From Cobetia amphilecti (GTDB lineage Bacteria > Pseudomonadota > Gammaproteobacteria > Pseudomonadales > Halomonadaceae), in assembly GCF_030010415.1 (NCBI RefSeq), contig NZ_JASCSA010000005.1: 64,000 nucleotides of DNA. One strand, written 5' to 3'. Positions 19,872-27,640 of the stretch are shown piece by piece. The notes under the pieces were generated by a model, which was not told the origin of the DNA, made no database searches, and was given only the letters and a program-made list of their open reading frames with translations. Each line of letters opens with the position of its first letter. The stretch's first letter is position 1. A program made the position numbers and the translations under genes.

Positions 19872-20207
19872 ACTGATCGACCCGCTTGACCAGCCGCCGT
19901 GCCTTGAAGTGGTTCAGGGACTGAACCCGACATCCAGCGCTGGATCAACGCCGAAGCCGCTTGACGGCAACGATGCCAACTTCGATGCTGAACGAGTCAA
20001 CCGGCCGCCCGATGCCATCAAGCGCCTCATGCAAAAGTGCGTCGCATCGAGCCCCACTTACCCATCCCCCGGCCCAGAGCACGAATGCCCGTTGCGCCGG
20101 GAGGGCAATACCCCTGTTTCCTGACCCGATATCCCCGACCACCCACTTTCACCTATCGGGTCATCCTCGCCCGGCCTGACGGCCCGGCTCTATCGTGGAG
20201 AAGACAC
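19872..20207. other. Intergenic region without recognised gene
   Basis: About 335 bases between two plus-strand genes. Short frames here lack ribosome sites and family resemblance. I see no clear terminator or RNA gene. Confidence 0.45.
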
Positions 20208-20561
20208 ATGCAAGGCCAACAGCACAACACTCTGTGGAACCAGGCTCGCCAATGGCAGGCCAATGCAGGCAACCAACGCCCCTCCAATGGCCTGTCCGGC
20301 CTCAAGCTGGTCGCCGCCTGGCTGATCGGTGGCGTGGTCATGATCTTCAGCTTGTTCGCGGCGCTGGTGATGATGGTACTCGGCATCATCATGCTGCCCT
20401 TCATCCGCCGTCGCATGAAAAAGCGCATGAGCGAGATGCAGCAGCGCATGCAGGAGGCCCAGGACAAGGCCAGTGGCCGCCAGAACTACTCGCGTGATGC
20501 CACGCGTGAAGACGGCAGCAGCACCGAGACGCTGGACGGTGAGTACCAGGTCAAGGAATAA
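20208..20561 (+). CDS. Small membrane protein of unknown function
   Basis: A 117-residue protein with one long hydrophobic stretch (about 30-62, LVAAWLIGGVVMIFSLFAAL then VMMVLGIIMLPF), followed by a basic and amphipathic helix (RRRMKKRMSEMQQRMQEAQ) and a polar tail. The layout suggests an inner-membrane hairpin or single anchor with a coiled-coil cytosolic part. GGAG lies 9 nt before the ATG. A convergent terminator follows 90 bases later. No function can be assigned. Confidence 0.65.
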   Translation: MQGQQHNTLWNQARQWQANAGNQRPSNGLSGLKLVAAWLIGGVVMIFSLFAALVMMVLGIIMLPFIRRRMKKRMSEMQQRMQEAQDKASGRQNYSRDATREDGSSTETLDGEYQVKE

Positions 20562-20651
20562 GCCCTGACGCCGGAGACCGCTGAGCGTCTCACATTGGCC
20601 GACTCGCAATGATCGTCTCGTATTGATCATCACGACGTTCGCCAAAAACAC

Positions 20652-20678
20652 AAAGGCCGCCCCATGGGGCGGCCTTTT
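20652..20678. terminator. Bidirectional terminator before coq7
   Basis: A perfect 12-bp stem (20652-20663 with 20666-20677) is capped by a tight CATG turn and bordered by A-run and T-run, so it can work for the plus-strand membrane gene and for coq7 on the minus strand. Confidence 0.88.
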
Positions 20679-20726
20679 GCGTTGCAGCGTCCTGAAGCTG
20701 CCAAGGCAGGCTCAGACGTCTGACCA

Positions 20727-21392
20727 TCACACTCGGTAGACGCTGGCCGTCATCACCTTGGACATCAGGCGCATGGCGCTCTTCAGCGGCCCCGGGAAGC
20801 GATGACCACCGGCTTCCAGCGCCCACTGCTCATGATGGGCTTCGTCGATTTCCATCTGGCGCAACACGGCACGTGAGCGCTGATCGCCCTCGGGCAGCGT
20901 CTGCTGGTGCTTCGACAGGTGCTCGCCGACCAGTTCTTCGGTCGCGGCCACGAACCCGAGGCTGACCTTGTCGTTGATGGCACCGGCCGCTGCCCCGAGC
21001 GCGAAGCTCGTCATGTAGAACAACGGATTGAGCAGGCTGGTATTGGCATCCAGCTCGACGAGTCGTGCATCGCACCAGGCCAGGTGATCGATCTCTTCCT
21101 GGGCAGCCAGCTCCATCTGCGTGCGCGTTTCAGGCAGACGCGCCGTGAAACCCTGACCCTGATAGAGCGCCTGGGCACACACCTCGCCGGTGTGATTGAT
21201 GCGCATCAGGCCAGCGGCGTGCTGGCGCTCTTCGTCGCTGATCGCTTCGTCATGGATGTCGCCCGCCGGAGAGGGACGCGACGGCTGGGCGGCATGTGGC
21301 ACCAGGGTACGCAGTACGGTGTCGAACTGATGGATCAACTGATCGGCGCGGCTGTGATGACGTTGCGCCGAAATGGCATCGGAATGCGGCAT
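20727..21392 (-). CDS. coq7: Demethoxyubiquinone hydroxylase Coq7
   Basis: A 221-residue membrane-associated diiron monooxygenase that hydroxylates demethoxyubiquinol, a late step of ubiquinone synthesis. The iron-ligand pattern of the Coq7 family is seen: RINHTGEVCAQALYQGQ, AAQEEIDHLAWC, TEELVGEHLSKHQ and MEIDEAHHEQWALEAGG. ATG at 21392 follows AGGAG at 8 nt; the longer frame upstream lacks homologous sequence. In organisms with Coq7 the E. coli-type UbiF is usually absent. Confidence 0.94.
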   Translation of the reverse strand: MPHSDAISAQRHHSRADQLIHQFDTVLRTLVPHAAQPSRPSPAGDIHDEAISDEERQHAAGLMRINHTGEVCAQALYQGQGFTARLPETRTQMELAAQEEIDHLAWCDARLVELDANTSLLNPLFYMTSFALGAAAGAINDKVSLGFVAATEELVGEHLSKHQQTLPEGDQRSRAVLRQMEIDEAHHEQWALEAGGHRFPGPLKSAMRLMSKVMTASVYRV

Positions 21393-21519
21393 GGGAAGAC
21401 TCCTGCACGGCGTGAGCAATGAGGCCATCTTACGCAAGCCAGCCCGCGACGGTAAGGGGCAGAGTGTCGCCGGGCGAGGCCTGACCGGCTCCCTTGCGCC
21501 GTGGCTTCCCCAATGAAAA

Positions 21520-21551
21520 ACCGGCAATGCCGTTTTCACGACATTGCCGGT
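21520..21551 (-). terminator. Terminator of hinT
   Basis: A 10-bp stem (21520-21529 with 21542-21551) is followed on the minus strand by five T residues, about 85 bases after the hinT stop. Confidence 0.82.
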
Positions 21552-21634
21552 ATGCGCCTGTGTGCCGCGCGCTTGTTATCGCTAGCCGCTACCTGCCCGC
21601 GAACCGCCGGTACAGGCGCCTGCTCTATGCCGGC

Positions 21635-21976
21635 TCAGCCAGCCGGCCATGTGAAGCGGCGACCACCCATCAGGTGCATATGAATATGATAGACCGTCTG
21701 GCCGCCATCTTCATTGCAGTTCATCACCACGCGATAACCGCCCTCGGCAAAACCGTAGTCCTTCGCCAGTCTGGCGGCGGTGTACTGCAGGCGCCCTACC
21801 GTGGCCAGCTGATGCTCCTCGATATCGTTGAGCGTGGCGATGTGCTGCTTGGGGATGATCAACACATGGGTCGGCGCCTGCGGATTGATGTCATTGAAGG
21901 CCAGCACCTCATCATCCTCATAGACGATATCGGCGGGAATCTCGCGGTTGATGATCTTGCAGAACAGACAGTCCAT
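21635..21976 (-). CDS. hinT: HIT-family purine nucleoside phosphoramidase
   Basis: A 113-residue HIT protein of normal length that hydrolyses AMP-lysine and related phosphoramidates. It begins MDCLFCKIINREIPADIVYE and ends with the histidine triad VYHIHMHLMGGRRF. The ATG at 21976 has a GGGAGAAGG ribosome site; the frame upstream is non-conserved. Its own terminator follows, so it is probably monocistronic. It is divergent from a small kinase gene. Confidence 0.94.
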   Translation of the reverse strand: MDCLFCKIINREIPADIVYEDDEVLAFNDINPQAPTHVLIIPKQHIATLNDIEEHQLATVGRLQYTAARLAKDYGFAEGGYRVVMNCNEDGGQTVYHIHMHLMGGRRFTWPAG

Positions 21977-22197
21977 GACACCTTCTCCCTTGAAGTGGGG
22001 CTGCCCACGGCAGCGTGGCCTGCCAGCGTAGCGCCAGCCGGGCAACAGGCCAAGGGCAGACGCAGGAAAACGCGGGCCAGCTTGTGAACAGAGCAATGTC
22101 GCCTTTAGGGAAACAGACTGATTCACCGCTGCCAGTGGGCGAATGAGGAAAACAGTAGGATAATCATTGTTAACCCGCTAACGAGAAGCCGCCCGTC

Positions 22198-23028
22198 ATG
22201 CCCGTGTTCACTCGCCAAGATTCCTCCCTGCGCAAGGCCAACCACGAACTGGAGGCCGGCCTTGGCGCTCATGGCGAGACACGACCGGCCACTGTCGGCG
22301 CTCCCGCCGTCGATCGCGCTGAGCCTACGCGCGCAGAGAAGGCGCGGGCGGCACTGCGTGCCGCGCCCAGGGTCACGCGTGTTGACGGCGAGCAGGCCCC
22401 GGGCGAGTTCCTGCAGCGTGCCAAGGGCTTTCTCAAGGCAGAGGTCTATATCACGCACCTCAATGGCCAACCGGTGGTCTGCAAGGATTACCGCCGCTAT
22501 GCCGGCACGCCGGCGGCATTGGTGGCACGCTGGCTGGTACGCCATGAGCTGAAGATGCTCGAGCGTCTGGGCGACTGGACACACGCCCCCCGCGCCGTGG
22601 CGCGCCTGTCACCGCTGTCGCTGGCGATGGAGTACATCCCAGGGCCGTTGCTGAGTGACGCCGCCCTGGATGACGTGACGGATGCCCGCCTCAGTCAGCA
22701 GCTGATTCTCGTCGTGCAGCAACTCCATCAGCGTCAGATGGCCCACAACGACATCCGTGGCTCCAACGTCGTGCTGCGCGATGGCGTGCCGGTCCTGATC
22801 GACTTCACCTCTGCCGTCCGCCTGCCGCGCCTGCCGGGCACGGCCACTCTCGCGCGCATGATGCGTCGCTTCGATCTGCGTCACTCGCTGAAGCTCAAGC
22901 AACGCACCCTCGGCCTGCCGCTGAGCACCCGCGAGGCACGCCTGCTGATCCGCAGCGGCCGCCTGAATCGCACCCTGCGTATCTGGAAGAAGGGCATCCT
23001 GCCACGCCTCAAGGGCCGCAAGCACTGA
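22198..23028 (+). CDS. Protein-kinase-fold protein (RIO/lipopolysaccharide-kinase type)
   Basis: A 276-residue protein with a compact kinase fold. KAEVYITHLNGQPVVCKDYR carries a likely ATP-binding Lys, LAMEYIPGPLLSD the hinge, MAHNDIRGSNVVLRDGVPV the catalytic loop (Asp and Asn), and LIDFTSAVRL a DF-type metal site, where Gly of DFG is Thr. These features resemble RIO1-like and Kdo/WaaP-type kinases of Gram-negative bacteria. The first 60 residues are polar and not recognised. Substrate is unknown; a lipid A core sugar or a protein is possible. ATG at 22198 has only a weak ribosome site. Confidence 0.65.
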   Translation: MPVFTRQDSSLRKANHELEAGLGAHGETRPATVGAPAVDRAEPTRAEKARAALRAAPRVTRVDGEQAPGEFLQRAKGFLKAEVYITHLNGQPVVCKDYRRYAGTPAALVARWLVRHELKMLERLGDWTHAPRAVARLSPLSLAMEYIPGPLLSDAALDDVTDARLSQQLILVVQQLHQRQMAHNDIRGSNVVLRDGVPVLIDFTSAVRLPRLPGTATLARMMRRFDLRHSLKLKQRTLGLPLSTREARLLIRSGRLNRTLRIWKKGILPRLKGRKH

Positions 23029-23062
23029 GCCAGCCCGAGCCCAGCCCCCTTCATGTCTCCCG

Positions 23063-23935
23063 CTAGCGGAACCGCCGCTGTGCCAGCAGGCTCTTGACCA
23101 GTGGCGTGATGATCAGCTCGATGGCCAGTGCCATCAGCGCGCCGGGCACCACCAGCGTATGCGGGCGTGACATGAACGAGCCCTGGATCATCGCGAGCAG
23201 GAACGGGAAGTCGACACTGCCGGGATCGCGGAAGTGGATCACGACCATCGACTCGGCGTCCGTCGGGATATCCTGCGGCTCGAAGGGGTTGGAGGTATCC
23301 ACCGTCGGCACGCGCTGGAAGTTGATGTGCGTGCGTGAGAACTGCGGCTGGATGTAGCGCACGTAGTCATCCATGCGGCTCAGGATGGTGTCCACCACCG
23401 CTTCCTGGGAGTGCCCGCGCAGCTTGGTGTCACGATCGATCTTCTGGATCCACTCCAGATTCATGGTCGGTGCCACCCCGATCAGCAGATCGACATGACG
23501 CGCGATGTCATGCTCCGGCGTCACCAGCCCACCATGCAGCCCCTCGTAGAACAGCAGGTCCGTACAGTCCGGCAGCGACTGCCATTCGGTGAAGGTGCCG
23601 ACCTTGTAGCCGGCCTCGATCATGCGCTTGTCTTCGGCATGGATGTAATGACGATGCGTGCCGGAGCCCTGCTCGCCATATTCGACGAACAGCGCTTCCA
23701 GACGATCCAGCTGGTTGGCCTCGACCGCGAAGTGAGACAGCTCGCGCTTGCGCTCCGGCGCCTCCTGAAACATGCGCACCAGCTCGTCACGGGTATAACG
23801 GTGAAAGGCATCCCCATCCACGTAGGCGGCATGAATCGCCTCACGCGAGAACATGCGCTCGAAGGTGCGCATGACGGTGGTGGTGCCCGCGCCGGAAGAC
23901 CCCGTCACGGCGATGATCGGATATTCCCGCGACAT
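23063..23935 (-). CDS. prkB: Phosphoribulokinase-family protein PrkB
   Basis: A 290-residue P-loop kinase of the E. coli PrkB type. The Walker A motif is TGSSGAGTTTV (about 11-21), followed by YVDGDAFHRYTRDELVRMF and the lid region FYEGLHGGLVTPEHDIA. Length and sequence match the heterotrophic PrkB group. No RuBisCO gene is near, so a Calvin-cycle role is not supported; in gammaproteobacteria the role is unclear, though related genes lie near carbon and Crp regulation. The ATG shares its A with the thioesterase stop (TGATG). Confidence 0.88.
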   Translation of the reverse strand: MSREYPIIAVTGSSGAGTTTVMRTFERMFSREAIHAAYVDGDAFHRYTRDELVRMFQEAPERKRELSHFAVEANQLDRLEALFVEYGEQGSGTHRHYIHAEDKRMIEAGYKVGTFTEWQSLPDCTDLLFYEGLHGGLVTPEHDIARHVDLLIGVAPTMNLEWIQKIDRDTKLRGHSQEAVVDTILSRMDDYVRYIQPQFSRTHINFQRVPTVDTSNPFEPQDIPTDAESMVVIHFRDPGSVDFPFLLAMIQGSFMSRPHTLVVPGALMALAIELIITPLVKSLLAQRRFR

Positions 23936-24390
23936 CAGTTGGCTACCCGGGACGACATGGCTGAGACGGCCTGCTCGATGGCGGCACTGGCGCGCGCGCT
24001 CGGCTCCGCCAGCCCCTGCTCGCCAGCGAACACCAGCCCGACGCGCAGCGTCGCCAGTACCGCGTCATCGCTGACACGCAGCAGGCGGTGATGGACGCCA
24101 AGCCCCTTGCCGGACACGCTGTCGATGGCCGTCTCCACCACGAGCGCGTCACCCAGCCGGCCCTCGCCCTGATACTGCACGGCGAGATCCGCGACGATGC
24201 TCATCAGCCCATCGATGTTCCATTCGGGGAAGCCCAGCGCCTGCCAGGCCTGGCCCCGCGCCTCGTGCGCCAGGCTGACTACGCTGTCGTGGCCCAGGTG
24301 CTGGCCATAGTTGATGTCGCTGACCCGAATCGTCATCGGGTGGCGATGTACCAGGCGGGAAACCGGAAATTCAAGCCGGATACGGTCCAT
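23935..24390 (-). CDS. Hotdog-fold thioesterase
   Basis: A 151-residue single hotdog-domain protein. The segment VSDINYGQHLGHDSVVSLAHEARGQAW matches the 4-hydroxybenzoyl-CoA/acyl-CoA thioesterase family, with Asp replaced by Gln-His-Leu-Gly-His around the usual catalytic turn, and IVADLAVQYQGEGRLGD is the second conserved strand. It probably hydrolyses acyl-CoA thioesters. Its stop overlaps the prkB start as TGATG, so both are translated together; why is not known. Confidence 0.8.
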   Translation of the reverse strand: MDRIRLEFPVSRLVHRHPMTIRVSDINYGQHLGHDSVVSLAHEARGQAWQALGFPEWNIDGLMSIVADLAVQYQGEGRLGDALVVETAIDSVSGKGLGVHHRLLRVSDDAVLATLRVGLVFAGEQGLAEPSARASAAIEQAVSAMSSRVAN

Positions 24391-24570
24391 GCAGACTCCT
24401 TGTCGGCGAGACAGGAAAAGGGTTCAGGGCGGACGGCGACGCCATCTTTCGACGCCGGTCAGCCTCAAGAAGGAATATAGGATGACTAGGGTTATCGCAT
24501 GCCCGACACCGACATGACCAGACCCCGACACGATGGTCGTAGGCGCTCAGGGCATCGAGAGACGCCCCAA

Positions 24571-24603
24571 CGACAAGACCCGGCCTAAGGCCGGGTCTTG
24601 TCG
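24571..24603. terminator. Terminator of purD
   Basis: A nearly gapless 16-bp inverted repeat (24571-24586 with 24588-24603) lies about 50 bases after purD; the real loop would be about five bases. It can serve the minus-strand purD transcript. Confidence 0.8.
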
Positions 24604-24649
24604 TGAAGCAGGCATGTCGCGGGGTGATGGCCCGTGCGACTCAGCGCTT

Positions 24650-25942
24650 TCAGCTATCGCCGCGCTCGCGAGCGATGGCGCGCCAGGCGATGTCGCGACG
24701 CACCAGCATGTCCTGCCAGCTGATGGCATCGACGCCTTCATAGGCACGCTCGGTGGCCGCCGCGACGCTGTCGCCCAGTGCGGTGACGCACAGCACGCGA
24801 CCACCGCTGGTGACGACCTGGCCGTCCTGCTCGGCGGTGCCGGCATGGAAGACCTTGCAGCCGGTCGCTTCGGCAGCATCGAAGCCGCTGATGACATCGC
24901 CCTTGCGGTAGCTGGCCGGGTAGCCGCCAGCTGCCAGCACCACGCCGACCGCCGCGCGGGAATCCCACTCGCAGGTCTGGGTGTCGAGACGCCCGTCTTC
25001 GGCGGCCAGACACAGCGCGACCAGATCGGACTTCAGACGCACCATGATCGGCTGGGTTTCCGGGTCACCGAAGCGGCAGTTGTACTCGATGATCTTCGGC
25101 GCGCCCTGGGCATCGATCATCAGACCGGCATACAGGAAACCGGTGTAAGGATGGCCTTCGGCCGCCATGCCACGCACGGTGGGCAGGATGATCTCGTCCA
25201 TCACGCGCTGGTGAACGTCAGCCGTCACCACCGGCGCCGGAGAGTAGGCCCCCATGCCGCCGGTGTTGGGGCCGGTATCGCCTTCGCCGACGCGCTTGTG
25301 ATCCTGACTGGTGGCCATCGGCAGCACGTTCTCGCCGTCGACCATCACGATGAAACTGGCTTCCTCACCGTCGAGGAATTCCTCGATCACCACGCGTGCG
25401 CCGGCATCGCCGAAGGCGTTGTCCTCGAGCATGTCACGCACCGCGGCGCGAGCTTCCTCGTCGCTCATCGCGACCACGACACCCTTGCCCGCCGCCAGGC
25501 CATCGGCCTTGATGACGATGGGCGCCGGATGGGCCGCCAGGTACTCAAGCGCCGCATCGACCTCCGCGAAGGTCGCGTAGTCGCCGGTCGGGATGGCATG
25601 ACGCGCCAGGAAGTCCTTGGTGAAGGCCTTGGAGCCTTCCAGCTGGGCGGCACCGGCCGTCGGGCCGAAGCACTTGAGCCCCGCTTCACGGAAGCGATCG
25701 ACCACGCCGATCACCAGCGGCGCTTCCGGGCCGACGATGGTCAGCTCGATGGCGTTGTCACGCGCGAAGGCGACCAGCGCATCGAGATCGTCAGCGGCAA
25801 TCGCCAGATTGGTCAGCTTGGACTCGCGCGCCGTACCCGCATTGCCGGGCGCCACGAAGACCTCCTCGACACGGGATGACTGGGCGGCCTTCCAGGCCAG
25901 CGCATGTTCGCGGCCACCGCCGCCGATGATCAGGACCTTCAT
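24650..25942 (-). CDS. purD: Phosphoribosylamine-glycine ligase
   Basis: A 430-residue ATP-grasp enzyme that joins phosphoribosylamine and glycine in purine synthesis. It begins MKVLIIGGGGREHALAWK, has VGPEAPLVIGVVD, the ATP-grasp segment PIVIKADGLAAGKGVVVAMS, GPNTGGMGAYSPAPVV and metal-binding EYNCRFGDPETQ. ATG at 25942 has AAGG about 8 nt upstream; an ATG 15 bases earlier has none. purH, its usual operon partner, is not upstream; the gene stands alone here. Confidence 0.96.
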   Translation of the reverse strand: MKVLIIGGGGREHALAWKAAQSSRVEEVFVAPGNAGTARESKLTNLAIAADDLDALVAFARDNAIELTIVGPEAPLVIGVVDRFREAGLKCFGPTAGAAQLEGSKAFTKDFLARHAIPTGDYATFAEVDAALEYLAAHPAPIVIKADGLAAGKGVVVAMSDEEARAAVRDMLEDNAFGDAGARVVIEEFLDGEEASFIVMVDGENVLPMATSQDHKRVGEGDTGPNTGGMGAYSPAPVVTADVHQRVMDEIILPTVRGMAAEGHPYTGFLYAGLMIDAQGAPKIIEYNCRFGDPETQPIMVRLKSDLVALCLAAEDGRLDTQTCEWDSRAAVGVVLAAGGYPASYRKGDVISGFDAAEATGCKVFHAGTAEQDGQVVTSGGRVLCVTALGDSVAAATERAYEGVDAISWQDMLVRRDIAWRAIARERGDS

Positions 25943-26032
25943 CTTTTCAACCTTCATGAGCCAGTGAGGATCAGGGCTACCCGCATGGCGCGAGCTACCG
26001 AGGAAATATCAGGCTGCGCATTATGGCAGAAA

Positions 26033-26052
26033 GGCGCCCTGCTCGGGGCGCC
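26033..26052 (-). terminator. Terminator of phaR
   Basis: A 7-bp GC stem (26033-26039 with 26046-26052) followed on the minus strand by TTTCT lies about 55 bases after the phaR stop. Confidence 0.7.
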
Positions 26053-26107
26053 CCTTTTCACATCACGATGAATTTATGTGAAAGCTGGATCTGACACGGC
26101 GTCACAC

Positions 26108-26626
26108 TCAGCGTCGCTCATCGTCCGGCGGCGTGTCCGACTCATCAGGCGCCGCATCCGCATCGCTCGGCTGTGAGCGTGAGGCATTCTTGCCAGCACC
26201 CATGCCAGCGCCCATGGCCTGCTGCCAGAAGCGCAGGTTCTCTTCGGCGACCTCGCGCATCATCTCCATCGGCGAGTGACGCATGGCCTGGGACCACTGC
26301 TCCTGCATGCGCTGCTGCTGCTCCATCATCAGCCGCGTACCCTGCTCCAGATAACCGGCCAGCGGCAGCGGCTTGGCCATCGCATAGATGCGGATGAACT
26401 GCTCCAGCAGCTCGTTGGAGAAGACCTCGGCCTCGCCCTCGCCCTGCTCCTGCTCGATGATGATGGTCAGCAGGATGGTGCGCGTGAGGTCCTCACCGCT
26501 CTTGGCGTCCTCGACCTTGAAGACCTCTTCCGCCAGCACCAGGCTGCGCAGGTCTTCCAGGGTCACGTAGCGGCTCTGCTCGGTGTCGTATAGGCGCCGA
26601 TTGGCATATTTGCGGATCACTCGCAC
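26108..26626 (-). CDS. phaR: Polyhydroxyalkanoate synthesis repressor PhaR
   Basis: A 172-residue regulator. The N-terminal DNA-binding domain MRVIRKYANRRLYDTEQSRY and VTLEDLRSLVL is the highly conserved PHB_acc_N family; a second PHB accumulation domain follows (about 65-105). The C-terminal third is Met/Gln-rich then acidic and disordered. PhaR binds polyhydroxybutyrate and represses phasin genes. The start is GTG at 26626 with CAGGAG upstream. No pha synthase is in the window. Presence indicates a PHA-storing organism. Confidence 0.92.
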   Translation of the reverse strand: MRVIRKYANRRLYDTEQSRYVTLEDLRSLVLAEEVFKVEDAKSGEDLTRTILLTIIIEQEQGEGEAEVFSNELLEQFIRIYAMAKPLPLAGYLEQGTRLMMEQQQRMQEQWSQAMRHSPMEMMREVAEENLRFWQQAMGAGMGAGKNASRSQPSDADAAPDESDTPPDDERR

Positions 26627-26823
26627 GTGTCAGGCTCCTGTCGATTTTTCTTCATTGTGCACTCAAGGGGGGGGACTGCAAGAAAAGGCGTCTCCACGCG
26701 TCAGTCATTGACGCCATGCCAACGCTGTCCCCGTCGGGTCAGCATGCACGACATGCTAGAATAACGCCCGCTTGCCGCTGTCTGTAAGCGATGCATCCTG
26801 CCCTCCACTGCCCCGGTATTGCC

Positions 26824-27549
26824 ATGAATCTGATTTTGCTCGGCGCTGACGACCTGACCGCTCAGGACCACGCACGTGTCACGGACCCGCGCCGCCTGCG
26901 CCATCTGCGTGAGGTGCATCGTGCCAACGTCGGCGACGAGATGACGCTGGGGGTGGAGGGTGGCCTGATCGGCCGTGGCCGCCTGGAGCGACTGGACGCG
27001 GACAGCGCCGAATTCAGCCTGACGCTGGACCGTCAGCCGCCGGCGCCACTCGACGTGCATCTGCTGCTGGCGCTGCCGCGCCCGCGCATGCTGGCACGCT
27101 CGCTGGAACACGTCACGGCATTGGGCGTGAAGCAAATCACCCTGCTGCATACGCGGCGGGTCGAGAAGAGCTATTGGCAGTCGCCGGAGCTCAAGGAAGA
27201 CAAGATTCGCCAGCATCTGGTGCTGGGACTGGAGCAGGCGCGTGACACCATCATGCCGACGGTGACCCACGAGAAACTGTTCAAACCCTTCGTGGAAGAC
27301 CGCCTGCCGGCACTGATGACACCAGCATCAGGCACGCCTCCGCGTGGCATCATCGCCCATCCGGGCATGCCGGATGAATGCCCACGCGCCGTCCACGAGC
27401 CGGTGATGCTGGCCATCGGCCCGGAAGGCGGCTTCGTGGACTATGAGGTCGAGAAATTCATGGCGGCAGGCTTTGAAGGGGTGCATCTGGGCGAGCGCAT
27501 CCTGCGCGTCGAGACAGCCGTCACGGCGCTATTGGCCCGTCTGGGCTGA
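26824..27549 (+). CDS. rsmE: 16S rRNA m3U1498 methyltransferase
   Basis: A 241-residue SPOUT methyltransferase acting on U1498 of 16S rRNA with SAM. N-terminal PUA-like part has RRLRHLREVHRANVGDEMTL; the knot region has LLLALPRPRMLARSLEHVTAL, KEDKIRQHLVLGLEQA, then LAIGPEGGFVDYEVE and LGERILRVETAVTALL. ATG at 26824 gives the expected MNLILLG start but has a poor ribosome site; an ATG 33 bases upstream is the alternative. It is monocistronic. Confidence 0.93.
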   Translation: MNLILLGADDLTAQDHARVTDPRRLRHLREVHRANVGDEMTLGVEGGLIGRGRLERLDADSAEFSLTLDRQPPAPLDVHLLLALPRPRMLARSLEHVTALGVKQITLLHTRRVEKSYWQSPELKEDKIRQHLVLGLEQARDTIMPTVTHEKLFKPFVEDRLPALMTPASGTPPRGIIAHPGMPDECPRAVHEPVMLAIGPEGGFVDYEVEKFMAAGFEGVHLGERILRVETAVTALLARLG

Positions 27550-27640
27550 AGAACGCCAGGTCATAGCAGCAGGTCAAAGATGAGGTGCCACCAGGGCCTG
27601 GATCTTCCCGGACGACTCGCGCGATATCGACACCGCCTGA

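Noticed and set aside
22150..22175. Fur-box-like GATAATCATT upstream of the small kinase gene
   Set aside because: Only one half matches the 19-bp Fur consensus; the other half does not, so it is not reported as a site.
23063..23935. PrkB as evidence for carbon fixation
   Set aside because: It is the heterotrophic PrkB type and no RuBisCO or other Calvin-cycle-specific gene is nearby.
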